The translations under genes and the position numbers were made by a program. Source: Ruicaihuangia caeni (lineage in GTDB: Bacteria; Actinomycetota; Actinomycetes; Actinomycetales; Microbacteriaceae). From it: a stretch of DNA of 64,000 nt. This document shows, piece by piece, positions 19,657 through 28,043 of this stretch. The notes under the pieces are model-generated. The model was not told where the DNA came from and searched no databases. It saw only the letters and a list, made by a program, of their open reading frames with translations. The stretch is taken from NCBI RefSeq assembly GCF_029952955.1, contig NZ_JASATX010000001.1, positions 992,001-1,056,000 of the forward strand. Direction: 5' to 3'. Each line of letters opens with the position of its first letter. Position 1 is the stretch's first letter.

Positions 19657-21051
19657 ATGGAGCAGAACCAGCACTCGACGACGAATGCACACCGTGTGTT
19701 CGCCGGCCTCACGCCGGGCGTTGCGTCGCAGCCACTCCCTCGCTCATCGCGGATCGACTCATACGCGTTGAGTCGCAGCCTGCTGAACACCGTGCCGATC
19801 GTGGTGGCCGGCTCAGTCGCCGTCACGGGCATCAGCGCAGCCCACGGGCTGGAACAGCGCGATCACGAACGACACGCGCACTCCGAGCGGGGCGCCTCCT
19901 CGGCATCCGTCGATTCCGCCGCCGAACGTGCACGCGCGAAGCAGCAACTGCGCGAGGCCTTCGACCAGGCGATCGCGGGTGCTGTCGCACCGGACTCGGT
20001 CACGACAGGAAGCCTCGCCGCTGCTGCCGCCCCCTCGACCTACCGCGTCGTGTCGGGCGACACGGTGAGCGGTATCGCCGCGAAGTTCGGGCTGTCCACG
20101 GCATCCGTACTGGCGATGAACGGTCTGGGATGGAAGTCGCTGATCTTCCCCGGCCAGGTGCTGAAGCTCGCCAATGGAACGACCGCCGCGCCGAAGCAGG
20201 CGCCGGCGCCCACCGCCGCCGTCTCCTCCGGCAGCCGCTACACGATCAAGACCGGCGACACGATCAGCGGCATCGCCGCCCGCCACGGGCTGTCGACGCA
20301 GACGCTGCTGTCTGCCAATGGCTTGAGCTGGTCGAGCATCATCTACCCGGGCCAGACCATCGCGATCCCGGGGCTCAGCGCCGCTTCGGTCGCCGCTCCG
20401 ACCGTCTCGGCGCCGACCCCCGCCGAGCCCACCACGCCCGTCGTGAGCGGACCCTCGACCCTCGCGGGAGGCACGTACACGATCGTTCGGGGCGACACGC
20501 TCACCGCGATCGCCCAGAAGACCGGCGTGACGCTTCGTGCGCTTCTCGACGCCAACGGTCTGACGTCGTCGAGCATGATCTATGCCGGTCGCACTCTGAC
20601 CATCCCGGCTGCAGCGGTGGTTCAGACCGGCGAGACCGTGACCCCGCTGACCGCCGAAATGCGAGCCAACGCGCGCATCATCGTCGATGTCGGCCGTTCG
20701 CTCGGCGTGCCCGAGTACGGCATCGTGATCGCGCTCGCCGCCGCGATGCAGGAGTCGAGCCTGCGCAACATCGACTACGGCGACCGCGACTCGCTCGGCC
20801 TCTTCCAGCAGCGGCCGAGCGCCGGGTGGGGCACTCCCGCCCAGATTCTCAACGCGACCCACTCCGCGAAGCTGTTCTACGGAGGCCCGCAGAACCCCAA
20901 CCGGGGCGTGACGCGTGGCCTGCTCGACATCCCCGGCTGGCAGGATATGACCCTCACCAAGGCCGCCCAGGCGGTGCAGGTCTCGGCTCACCCGGAGGCG
21001 TACGCCAAGTGGGAGACGAGCGCCCGCGCCTGGTACTCCGAGTTGCGCTGA
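19657..21051 (+). CDS. Secreted LysM peptidoglycan-binding protein with lysozyme-like C-terminal domain
   Basis: 464 residues from the ATG preceded by AAGGGA. A membrane/signal segment lies at about residues 40-65 (LLNTVPIVVAGSVAVTGISA). Three LysM modules follow (each YRVVSGDT-, YTIKTGDT- or YTIVRGDT-like, then a VLxMNGLGWKSLIFPGQ-like half) with Ala/Pro/Ser linkers. The last ~120 residues contain AAAMQESSLRNIDYGDRDSLGLFQQRPSAGWG-type sequence, a lytic-transglycosylase-like domain common in actinobacterial wall proteins, with the Glu in MQES a likely catalytic residue. It probably acts on wall peptidoglycan. A hairpin at its stop suggests it is monocistronic. Confidence 0.88.
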   Translation: MEQNQHSTTNAHRVFAGLTPGVASQPLPRSSRIDSYALSRSLLNTVPIVVAGSVAVTGISAAHGLEQRDHERHAHSERGASSASVDSAAERARAKQQLREAFDQAIAGAVAPDSVTTGSLAAAAAPSTYRVVSGDTVSGIAAKFGLSTASVLAMNGLGWKSLIFPGQVLKLANGTTAAPKQAPAPTAAVSSGSRYTIKTGDTISGIAARHGLSTQTLLSANGLSWSSIIYPGQTIAIPGLSAASVAAPTVSAPTPAEPTTPVVSGPSTLAGGTYTIVRGDTLTAIAQKTGVTLRALLDANGLTSSSMIYAGRTLTIPAAAVVQTGETVTPLTAEMRANARIIVDVGRSLGVPEYGIVIALAAAMQESSLRNIDYGDRDSLGLFQQRPSAGWGTPAQILNATHSAKLFYGGPQNPNRGVTRGLLDIPGWQDMTLTKAAQAVQVSAHPEAYAKWETSARAWYSELR

Positions 21052-21080
21052 ACGGGGCGCGCATGAGTGCCGTTCAGCGC
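21045..21080 (+). terminator. Hairpin overlapping the LysM gene stop
   Basis: GCGCTGAACGG (21045-21055) pairs with CCGTTCAGCGC (21070-21080), an 11-bp stem with a 14-base loop that includes the stop codon. No U-tract follows, so efficiency is uncertain. Confidence 0.55.
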
Positions 21081-21128
21081 ACAGCGTCGCTCCCCGTATC
21101 ATCAGTGCCTCGCCCGTAGACTCGACGG

Positions 21129-23090
21129 GTGACCACGAGCAGCCAGACCACCGATCCGATGATCGGGCGGCTCATCGATGGGCGCTACGAGGTGCGCTCG
21201 CGAGTGGCTCGCGGCGGCATGGCGACCGTGTACTTGGCGATCGATCGCCGGCTCGAGCGCCAGGTGGCTCTGAAGATCATGCACCACCACCTCGCCGACG
21301 ACGAGCAGTTCACGCAGCGCTTCATTCAGGAGGCGCGCTCCGCGGCCCGGCTCTCGCACCCCAACGTCGTGAACGTGTTCGATCAGGGGCAGGATGCCGA
21401 CTCGGCCTACCTCGTGATGGAGTACCTGCCCGGCATCACGCTGCGCGAACTGCTGCAGGAGTACTCGACGCTCACCGCCGAGCAGACGATGGACATCGCC
21501 GAGGCGGTGCTGTCAGGGCTCGCGGCGGCGCACCGGGCCGGCATCGTGCACCGCGACCTGAAGCCCGAGAACGTACTGCTCGCCGACGACGGCCGCATCA
21601 AGATCGGCGACTTCGGCCTCGCGCGCGCCGCTTCGGCCAACACCGCCACCGGCGCGGCACTGCTCGGCACGGTCGCGTACCTCTCCCCCGAACTCGTGAC
21701 GCGTGGCATCGCAGACACCCGCAGCGACATCTACGCGGCGGGAATCATGATGTACGAGATGCTCACCGGCGAACAGCCGTTCAAGGGCGAGCAGCCGATG
21801 CAGATCGCGTTCCAGCACGCGAACGACACGGTGCCCGCTCCGAGCAGCGTCAACAACCGGGTGCCGGCCGAGCTCGACGAGCTCGTGCTGTGGGCGACCG
21901 CTCGAGACCCTGACGAGCGCCCCGCGGATGCCGGAGAACTGCTGCTGCACCTCACGGAGGTCCAGCAGCTGTTGCAGTCATCGCCACAGCCCGTGACCGG
22001 CGCGCAACCGACCATGGTGCTCCCGGCATCCGCCACGACCGTGCTCGGCGCCACCGCGCCCAGCACAGCAGAGACGCAGGTGCTCGGTCCTCGCCGAACC
22101 GCGAGGACGGCCGCGCCGGAGACCCCTGCAGAGGAGCCGGCCGCGCGCCTCGGCACGCGCACGCGCGCTCGGCGCCGGCGAGGGTGGATCGCGCTGCTGC
22201 TCGTGCTCCTGCTCGCGGGAGCCGGAGTCGGCGCCGGCTGGTGGTTCGGTGCGGGCCCGGGCTCGCAGGTTGTGGTTCCCGACTCCCTCGCCGGCCTGAC
22301 GCCGGATGCCGCCCGCGATGCTCTGATCGAACTCGGGCTCGAGCCCACCGAGGCGACCGGCGAGATCCACGATCCGCTCATCGAACCCGGTCTTGTGGCA
22401 GCGACCGACCCCGCCTTCGGCAGCACCGTGAACCGCGGAACGACTGTGACCCTGCTCCTCTCGATCGGGCCGCAGATGCTGCCGCTGCCGACCGTGATCG
22501 GCACGCAGGAGGACGTCGCTCGCCCCGCGCTCGAGGGCGCCGGGTTCACCGTCGCCGAGGAGAGCATCACGTACTTCAATGCCGAGGCGCCCGCCGGGCA
22601 GGTCATCGACCTGTTGGATGCCGCGGGCTCGAGCCTCGCATCAGCCACTGAGTACGGCGAGCTGCAGCAGACGACCCTCGTCGTCTCGCTCGGGCCGATC
22701 CCGGACGTGGCAGGGTTGTCGCCCGAGGAAGCGCAGCAGGCGCTGGAGGCCGTGGGGCTGCGCAGCGTGCTCGGCGACTCGGAGTACAGCGACACCGTTC
22801 CGAAGGGGAACGTCATCCGCGCCATCATCCCCGAGGGACCGATATCCACGGGTGCCGAGCTCACGCTGATCACCTCACGCGGGGTCGAGCAGGTGGCAGT
22901 GCCAGACGTGGCCGGAGAGCCGTGGTCGAAGGCACGCAAGGTGCTCGAAGACGCGGGCTTCAAGGTGAAGTACAGCCCGATCGCCGATGTCGCGCCGGGG
23001 CAGTTCAGGGTGGAGAGCACTGATCCCGCCGGGGGCACGAGCGTCGACAAGGGCGCCACGGTCACGGTGCAATTGACCTTCCGCGGGTGA
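21129..23090 (+). CDS. Ser/Thr protein kinase with four PASTA repeats (PknL/PknB-type)
   Basis: 653-residue transmembrane eukaryotic-type kinase. Kinase domain about 20-275: glycine-rich loop VARGGMATVYLA, catalytic K49, HRDLKPENVLL with D143, DFGLAR from D161, and SPEL in place of APE. A juxtamembrane linker of about 75 residues is rich in Thr/Ala/Pro. The membrane helix is about 353-374. Four extracellular PASTA modules (from VVVPDSLAGLTPDAARDAL to the end) probably sense muropeptides or lipid II. GTG start. The next gene (MFS) overlaps its stop by 4 bp. Together with the nearby Rv2175c-like protein the locus looks like PknL of mycobacteria, though PknL has no PASTA, so it is not a simple ortholog. 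Confidence 0.92.
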   Translation: MTTSSQTTDPMIGRLIDGRYEVRSRVARGGMATVYLAIDRRLERQVALKIMHHHLADDEQFTQRFIQEARSAARLSHPNVVNVFDQGQDADSAYLVMEYLPGITLRELLQEYSTLTAEQTMDIAEAVLSGLAAAHRAGIVHRDLKPENVLLADDGRIKIGDFGLARAASANTATGAALLGTVAYLSPELVTRGIADTRSDIYAAGIMMYEMLTGEQPFKGEQPMQIAFQHANDTVPAPSSVNNRVPAELDELVLWATARDPDERPADAGELLLHLTEVQQLLQSSPQPVTGAQPTMVLPASATTVLGATAPSTAETQVLGPRRTARTAAPETPAEEPAARLGTRTRARRRRGWIALLLVLLLAGAGVGAGWWFGAGPGSQVVVPDSLAGLTPDAARDALIELGLEPTEATGEIHDPLIEPGLVAATDPAFGSTVNRGTTVTLLLSIGPQMLPLPTVIGTQEDVARPALEGAGFTVAEESITYFNAEAPAGQVIDLLDAAGSSLASATEYGELQQTTLVVSLGPIPDVAGLSPEEAQQALEAVGLRSVLGDSEYSDTVPKGNVIRAIIPEGPISTGAELTLITSRGVEQVAVPDVAGEPWSKARKVLEDAGFKVKYSPIADVAPGQFRVESTDPAGGTSVDKGATVTVQLTFRG

Positions 23091-24619
23091 CGGCCGGCAT
23101 GGGGGAACGACTTCCGCCGACGGCATCCCTGCCATCCGGCGAGTCGGTCCTGAGCGAGGCGGAACGAAGGCGACTCACCCGCAGGCCGAGCGACCGGGCG
23201 ATGATCGCGGCGCTGACCGCGACCGGTCTGCTGGCAGCCTTCATGCAGACGATCATCGTGCCGGTGCTCCCCCGCTTGCCCGAGCTGCTCGACACCTCGG
23301 TCGCCGATTCTCAGTGGGTGCTCATCTCGACCCTGCTCGCCTCTGCGGTGTCGACCCCGGTGAGCGGGCGCCTGGGCGATATGTACGGCAAGCGCCGTAT
23401 GGTGCTGGTGCTGCTGGCGATCCTGGTCGCCGGCTCCCTCATCTCGGCACTCTCCTTCACGCTCATCCCGATGCTGGTGGGCCGCGTGCTGCAGGGCATC
23501 TCGCTGGGGGTGATCGCTCTTTCGATCAGCGTGCTCCGCGACGTGATCCATCCGAAGAACCTGCCTGGAGCGGTCGCGCTCGTGAGCGCGACGCTGGGTG
23601 TCGGCGGTGCGGTCGGCCTGCCGATCGCGGGCGTGATCGCTGAGAACTTCGACTGGCATGTGCTCTTCTGGGCCGCAGCCCTCACCGGCGTCGCGCTCTT
23701 CGTGGTCGTGCTGTGGATCATTCCGGTGAGCACCTTGCGCACGGCCGGACGCTTCGACTACCTCGGTGCAGTGGGCCTCATGATCGGTCTGACCTGCCTG
23801 CTGCTCGCGGTTTCCAAGGGAGCGGACTGGGGCTGGACGAGCGCACCGACGCTCGCGCTCCTCGTGGGTGGGGCGGTCGTGCTGGTGGGCTGGGCCGCAT
23901 ACGAACTGCGCCACCCCTCGCCGCTCGTCGATCTTCGGGTCAACTCTCGGCGCCCGGTGCTCTTCACAAATCTGTCCTCCATCACCGTGGGCTTCGCGTT
24001 CTTCGTGACCTCAGCGACGCTGCCGGTGCTGCTGGAGGCGCCGACGGTGAACGGCATCGGTCTCGGCCAGCCTCTGCTCATAACAGCCCTCTGCCTCATG
24101 CCGAGCGGCCTCATGATGTTCTTCGTCTCGCCGCTCGCCGCGCGTCTGTCGACCGCTCGCGGCCCCAAGACGAGCCTGGTGCTCGGTTCAACCGTGATCG
24201 CGTTCGCGTTCGTGCTCGGCGCGTTACTCATCACCGAGGTGTGGCATGTGCTGCTGGTCAGCACCGTCATGGGGATCGGCGTGGGCTTCGCCTACGCAGC
24301 CCAGCCGACGCTGATCATGAACTCGGTGCCGGCCACTGAGACGGCCGCGGCGAACGGTCTGAATGCCGTGATGCGCACGCTGGGCTCCGCTGTGTCTGCC
24401 ACCGTCGTGGGGCTCATCCTGGCGGGGTCGCGCATCGATACGCCGCACGGTCCGCTGCCGACCGAGGACGCATACCGCACCGTCTTCGTGATGGGGGCGG
24501 CGGTCGTGGTCGTCGGCATCCTGCTCGCGCTGTTCATCCCGAGGCGCACTCAGGCGTACCAGCACACCTCGAGCATTCCGATCATCGAGGCCGGAGGCGA
24601 AGCGGACCCGCGAAGCTGA
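23087..24619 (+). CDS. MFS drug-exporter-type transporter (DHA2, 14 TM)
   Basis: 510 residues with about 14 hydrophobic helices. Motif A, GRLGDMYGKRRM, lies between helices 2 and 3, followed by GRVLQGISLGVIALSISVLRD. This matches the EmrB/QacA DHA2 drug:proton antiporter group. Substrate is unknown. The GTG overlaps the kinase stop (GTGA), so the two are translated together, an uncommon but repeated pairing for a kinase gene. A strong hairpin follows. Confidence 0.9.
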   Translation: MTAGMGERLPPTASLPSGESVLSEAERRRLTRRPSDRAMIAALTATGLLAAFMQTIIVPVLPRLPELLDTSVADSQWVLISTLLASAVSTPVSGRLGDMYGKRRMVLVLLAILVAGSLISALSFTLIPMLVGRVLQGISLGVIALSISVLRDVIHPKNLPGAVALVSATLGVGGAVGLPIAGVIAENFDWHVLFWAAALTGVALFVVVLWIIPVSTLRTAGRFDYLGAVGLMIGLTCLLLAVSKGADWGWTSAPTLALLVGGAVVLVGWAAYELRHPSPLVDLRVNSRRPVLFTNLSSITVGFAFFVTSATLPVLLEAPTVNGIGLGQPLLITALCLMPSGLMMFFVSPLAARLSTARGPKTSLVLGSTVIAFAFVLGALLITEVWHVLLVSTVMGIGVGFAYAAQPTLIMNSVPATETAAANGLNAVMRTLGSAVSATVVGLILAGSRIDTPHGPLPTEDAYRTVFVMGAAVVVVGILLALFIPRRTQAYQHTSSIPIIEAGGEADPRS

Positions 24620-24622
24620 CGC

Positions 24623-24667
24623 GCTGCCGCCGGGCCGGAACGAGGCGTTCCCGCTCGGCCCGGCAGC
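24623..24667. terminator. Large bidirectional hairpin between the convergent MFS and DAHP synthase genes
   Basis: CCGGGCC pairs with GGCCCGG, flanked by GCTG/CAGC, and an inner GGAACG-AGG-CGTTCC stem is nested inside. It lies 3 bp after the MFS stop and 9 bp after the DAHP synthase stop, so it can serve both strands. Confidence 0.75.
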
Positions 24668-24676
24668 ACGCCTGCA

Positions 24677-26044
24677 TCAGCGCTTCGAGAGCTCCTCCGC
24701 CACCAGGAACGCGAGCTCGAGCGACTGCTTGTGGTTGAGCCGCGGGTCGCACAGCGACTCGTAGCGCGTCGCGAGCGTCGCCTCGTCGATGAACTCGGAA
24801 CCGCCCATGCACTCGGTGACGTCGTCGCCGGTCAGTTCGACGTGGAGCCCGCCGGGATGCGTACCGACCGCGCGATGTGCCTCGAAGAAGCCCTTGACCT
24901 CGTCGACGATGTCGTCGAACCGTCGTGTCTTGTAGCCGGTCGGCGTAGTGATGCCGTTCCCGTGCATCGGGTCGGTGATCCAGAGCGGTTGCGCATCGCT
25001 GTTCTTGATTGCCTCGAGGAGCGGTGGCAGCGCCTCCCGGATCTTGCCGGCGCCCATGCGCGTGATGAACGTGAGCCGCCCGGGCTCGCGCTGCGGGTCG
25101 AGCTTGTCGATGAGCCGCAGCATGGTGTCGGGCGTCGTCGTCGGTCCGAGCTTGACGCCGATCGGGTTCCGCACGCGCGAGAAGAAGTCGACATGCGCGC
25201 CGTCGAGATCGCGCGTGCGCTCGCCGATCCAGATGAAGTGCGCGGAGGTGTCGTACGCCGTGCCTGTGCGGGAATCGATGCGGGTCATGGGCCGCTCGTA
25301 GTCCATGAGCAGTCCCTCATGACTCGAGTAGAAGTCGACGTGGCGCAGTTCGTCGAAATCGGCCCCGGCGGCCTCCATGAAACGGATGGCGCGATCGATC
25401 TCGCGGGCGAGCCCCTCGTAGCGCTGATTCGCCGGGTTCGCCGCGAAGCCCCGATTCCAGCTGTGCACCTCGCGAAGGTCGGCGAACCCGCCCTGCGTGA
25501 ATGCGCGGATCAGGTTCAGCGTGGAGGCCGAGGTGTGGTAGCCGCGGAGCATTCGCGAGGGGTCGGCCTGGCGCGACTCGGGAGTGAAGTCGTAGCCGTT
25601 CACGATGTCGCCGCGGTATGCCGGAAGCGTCACATCGCCGCGCGTCTCGGTGTCGCTCGAGCGGGGCTTGGCGAACTGCCCGGCCATGCGACCGACCTTC
25701 ACAACGGGCATCGACGCGCCGTACGTCAGCACGACGGCCATCTGCAGCATGGTCTTGACCCGGTCGCGGATCTGATCCGCTGTGGCTCCGGCGAAGGTCT
25801 CAGCGCAATCGCCGCCCTGCAGCATGAACGCCTCGCCGCGTGCGGCCTTGGCGATGCGCTCTCGAAGGTTGTCGACCTCGCCGGCGAAGACCAGCGGCGG
25901 CATGGTGGCGAGCTCGGCCACAACGGCTCCCACGGCATCCGCATCCGGCCATGCCGGCTGCTGCTTGATGGGAAGCGTGCGCCAATAGTCGAGCCCCGCC
26001 AACAGATCCGGATCTGCGAGCATGGCGGGTGCGGACTTCGACAC
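24677..26044 (-). CDS. aroG: Class II 3-deoxy-7-phosphoheptulonate synthase
   Basis: First step of the shikimate pathway: phosphoenolpyruvate plus erythrose 4-phosphate to DAHP. 455 residues of the plant-like class II type: MLQGGDCAETF, KVGRMAGQFAKPRS, RGYHTSASTLNLIRAF, DFYSSHEGLLMDYERPMTR, and the metal-site motif TDPMHGNG. The GTG start (MSKSAPAMLADPDL) has AAGGAA about 6 bp upstream. The acyltransferase and ROK kinase genes lie upstream on the same strand. In other actinobacteria this enzyme is feedback-regulated through chorismate mutase; no such gene is in the window. Confidence 0.96.
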   Translation of the reverse strand: MSKSAPAMLADPDLLAGLDYWRTLPIKQQPAWPDADAVGAVVAELATMPPLVFAGEVDNLRERIAKAARGEAFMLQGGDCAETFAGATADQIRDRVKTMLQMAVVLTYGASMPVVKVGRMAGQFAKPRSSDTETRGDVTLPAYRGDIVNGYDFTPESRQADPSRMLRGYHTSASTLNLIRAFTQGGFADLREVHSWNRGFAANPANQRYEGLAREIDRAIRFMEAAGADFDELRHVDFYSSHEGLLMDYERPMTRIDSRTGTAYDTSAHFIWIGERTRDLDGAHVDFFSRVRNPIGVKLGPTTTPDTMLRLIDKLDPQREPGRLTFITRMGAGKIREALPPLLEAIKNSDAQPLWITDPMHGNGITTPTGYKTRRFDDIVDEVKGFFEAHRAVGTHPGGLHVELTGDDVTECMGGSEFIDEATLATRYESLCDPRLNHKQSLELAFLVAEELSKR

Positions 26045-26228
26045 GGGTATTCCTTCAGTGAGTGAGTGGTGGGATGCCGACGGCGCCGCGCCCATTGACG
26101 CGTGCGCGCACTAGCGACGTTCGAGCAAGCCTATAGGAGCGCGTCCCACTCAGTGGCCCGGCATTCGGGCCGCGGCCGGCTCAAGCGGCCGGCTCGAGCG
26201 ACCTCCCCGAACTCGCGTGCAGGGAGCG

Positions 26229-26918
26229 TCACCGTTTCGACGAGGGCGTGCGCTCCTTGACGCTCGACGCATAGACATCGACGTACTCCTGATTGCTCAG
26301 CTTGCGCAGCTCGTGCATGATCTCGTCGGTCACCGCGCGCAGGATGAACCGATCGCCCTCCAGCCCGCGGTAACGACTGAAGTCGAGCGGCTCGCCGAAC
26401 ACGACCCCGAGACGGCGGATCTTCGGCAAACGGCTGCCGATCGGCATGACCTCGTCGGTGGCGATCATGGCGACGGGCACCACGGGAACGCGCCCCTCGA
26501 GCACCATGCGCGCGATGCCGGTGCGACCGCGGTACAGCCGGCCGTCGGGGCTGCGTGTGCCCTCCGGGTAGATGCCGAGCTGCTCGCCTGCAGCGAGCAC
26601 CTGGAGCCCCGTGTTGAGCGCCGCTTCAGAGGCTTTGCCGCCGGAGCGGTCGATCGGCAGTTGCCCGGCCGCCAGGAAGAACGAGCGAGTGAGCCACCCC
26701 TTCAACCCGCGCCCTGTGAAGTAGTCGCTCTTGGCGAGGAACGAGATTCGCCGGTCGAGCACGATCGGCAGAATGATCGAGTCGATGAACGAGAGATGGT
26801 TGCTCGCGATGATCACGGCGCCCTTGGACGGCACATGCTCCCGCCCGACGACCCACGGCCTGAACAGCGTGAGCAGAATCGGTGCGACGATCAGGTTCTT
26901 CATGAACCAGTAGAACAT
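26229..26918 (-). CDS. PlsC-type 1-acylglycerol-3-phosphate acyltransferase
   Basis: 229 residues. Motif I NHLSFID (HX4D) carries the catalytic dyad, motif III is EGTRSPDG, and VVPVAMIATDEVMP is motif IV. An N-terminal hydrophobic segment (about 5-20) anchors it to the membrane, where it would make phosphatidic acid from lysophosphatidic acid. Actinobacterial paralogs also acylate other lipids, so exact acceptor is open. It lies between the ROK kinase and DAHP synthase genes on the same strand, a conserved neighbourhood in actinobacteria. Confidence 0.9.
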   Translation of the reverse strand: MFYWFMKNLIVAPILLTLFRPWVVGREHVPSKGAVIIASNHLSFIDSIILPIVLDRRISFLAKSDYFTGRGLKGWLTRSFFLAAGQLPIDRSGGKASEAALNTGLQVLAAGEQLGIYPEGTRSPDGRLYRGRTGIARMVLEGRVPVVPVAMIATDEVMPIGSRLPKIRRLGVVFGEPLDFSRYRGLEGDRFILRAVTDEIMHELRKLSNQEYVDVYASSVKERTPSSKR

Positions 26919-26977
26919 CCGGGTTTCCTCGCTGCTCTCGGCGGACGGCTCAACTGTACTGCGGCGCTGACGCCTCG

Positions 26978-27925
26978 CTATGAGGGCGGTGCTTCTGCCC
27001 TGGCGAGCTCAGCCGCTCCGATGACGCCCGCGTCGTTCGCGAATTGCGCGACGCGGAAGTCGGGCCGTGGCCGCCACTCTGCGGCCGGCGCAGCCGCGAA
27101 GTAGGCGCGGCGGATCGGTTCGAGCAGCAGCTCGCCCGCGACGGAGACTCCCCCGCCGATCACGAATCGTTCCGGGTCGAGCACTGCCCCGAGCGACGCG
27201 CAGCCGCGCCCGATGTTCTCTCCGAGACGCTCGAGCACCGCGAGCGCCGACGGGTCTCGGTCTTCGAGCAGGCGGATGAGAGCGGATGCCGGGAGCACCG
27301 GCTCACTTCCGCGCGCGCTCGCGAGGGCCGAACCGGGGCCCGCGGCATCCGCCGCCTCGTCTGCCATTCTCAACAGCGCGCTGCCCGAGCCGTACTGCTC
27401 GAAGCACCCGACCGCGCCGCACCCGCACGGAAGTCCGCCGGGCTGGAAGAGGGTGTGCCCGGGCTCCGCCCCTCCCCCGAAACCGCCGCGGAAGAGCTTG
27501 CCGTCGATGACGATCGCGCCGCCGATGCCCGTGCCGATCGTGAGCATCGTCATATGCGCGACATCTCGGCCGGCGCCGAAGCGGTACTCGGCCCAGCCGG
27601 CCGCATTGGCGTCGTTCTCGAGCACGATCGGCAGGCTCACGCGCTGTTCGAGGCGCTCTCGCAGGGGTTCGTTCCGCCAGGCGAGGTTCGGCGCCTGCAC
27701 GATACGGGAACGCTGGGCATCGAGGAAGCCGGCGGCGGCCACTCCGACCGCGCGGGCGGGATGCGTGGCGGCCAATTCTTCGATGACGCCGGCGATGGCG
27801 TCGAGCACCGCGTCGACGTCGTCGGCCGGGGTGGCTCGTCGGCGTTCCTCCACGATGCGTCCGTCGCTCGCGACGACGGCGCCGGCGATCTTGGTCCCGC
27901 CGATATCGATCCCGATGGTCAGCAC
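26978..27925 (-). CDS. ROK-family glucokinase
   Basis: 315 residues. N-terminal phosphate loop GIDIGGTKIAGAVV, sugar-binding ENDANAAGWAE, GTGIGGAIV, and the ROK zinc motif GHTLF...CGCGAVGCFEQYGSGSAL. This matches actinobacterial ROK glucokinases that phosphorylate glucose with ATP (or polyphosphate) in the cytoplasm. No N-terminal winged-helix is present, so it is an enzyme rather than a ROK repressor. Divergent from the acyl-CoA synthetase gene (118 bp). Confidence 0.93.
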   Translation of the reverse strand: MLTIGIDIGGTKIAGAVVASDGRIVEERRRATPADDVDAVLDAIAGVIEELAATHPARAVGVAAAGFLDAQRSRIVQAPNLAWRNEPLRERLEQRVSLPIVLENDANAAGWAEYRFGAGRDVAHMTMLTIGTGIGGAIVIDGKLFRGGFGGGAEPGHTLFQPGGLPCGCGAVGCFEQYGSGSALLRMADEAADAAGPGSALASARGSEPVLPASALIRLLEDRDPSALAVLERLGENIGRGCASLGAVLDPERFVIGGGVSVAGELLLEPIRRAYFAAAPAAEWRPRPDFRVAQFANDAGVIGAAELARAEAPPS

Positions 27926-28043
27926 CCGACCGAGTCTATTGACCGCTTCTCCGCGCGCCAGCGCCTCGGGCGCGCGCGAAGAGTGGGACGGTACAGTTGA
28001 GAGTACGTACCCCTATCGCCGAAACGGTGCCGAAGGAGTCCCC

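Noticed and set aside
21731-23914. Long 727-codon open frame on the minus strand
   Set aside because: It lies wholly antisense to the PASTA kinase and the MFS gene, has no recognisable domain, and such frames are expected in high-GC DNA.
27213-28043. N-terminal extension of the acyl-CoA ligase
   Set aside because: The frame stays open upstream but is antisense to the glucokinase; the GTG at 28044 has an excellent ribosome site and gives family length.
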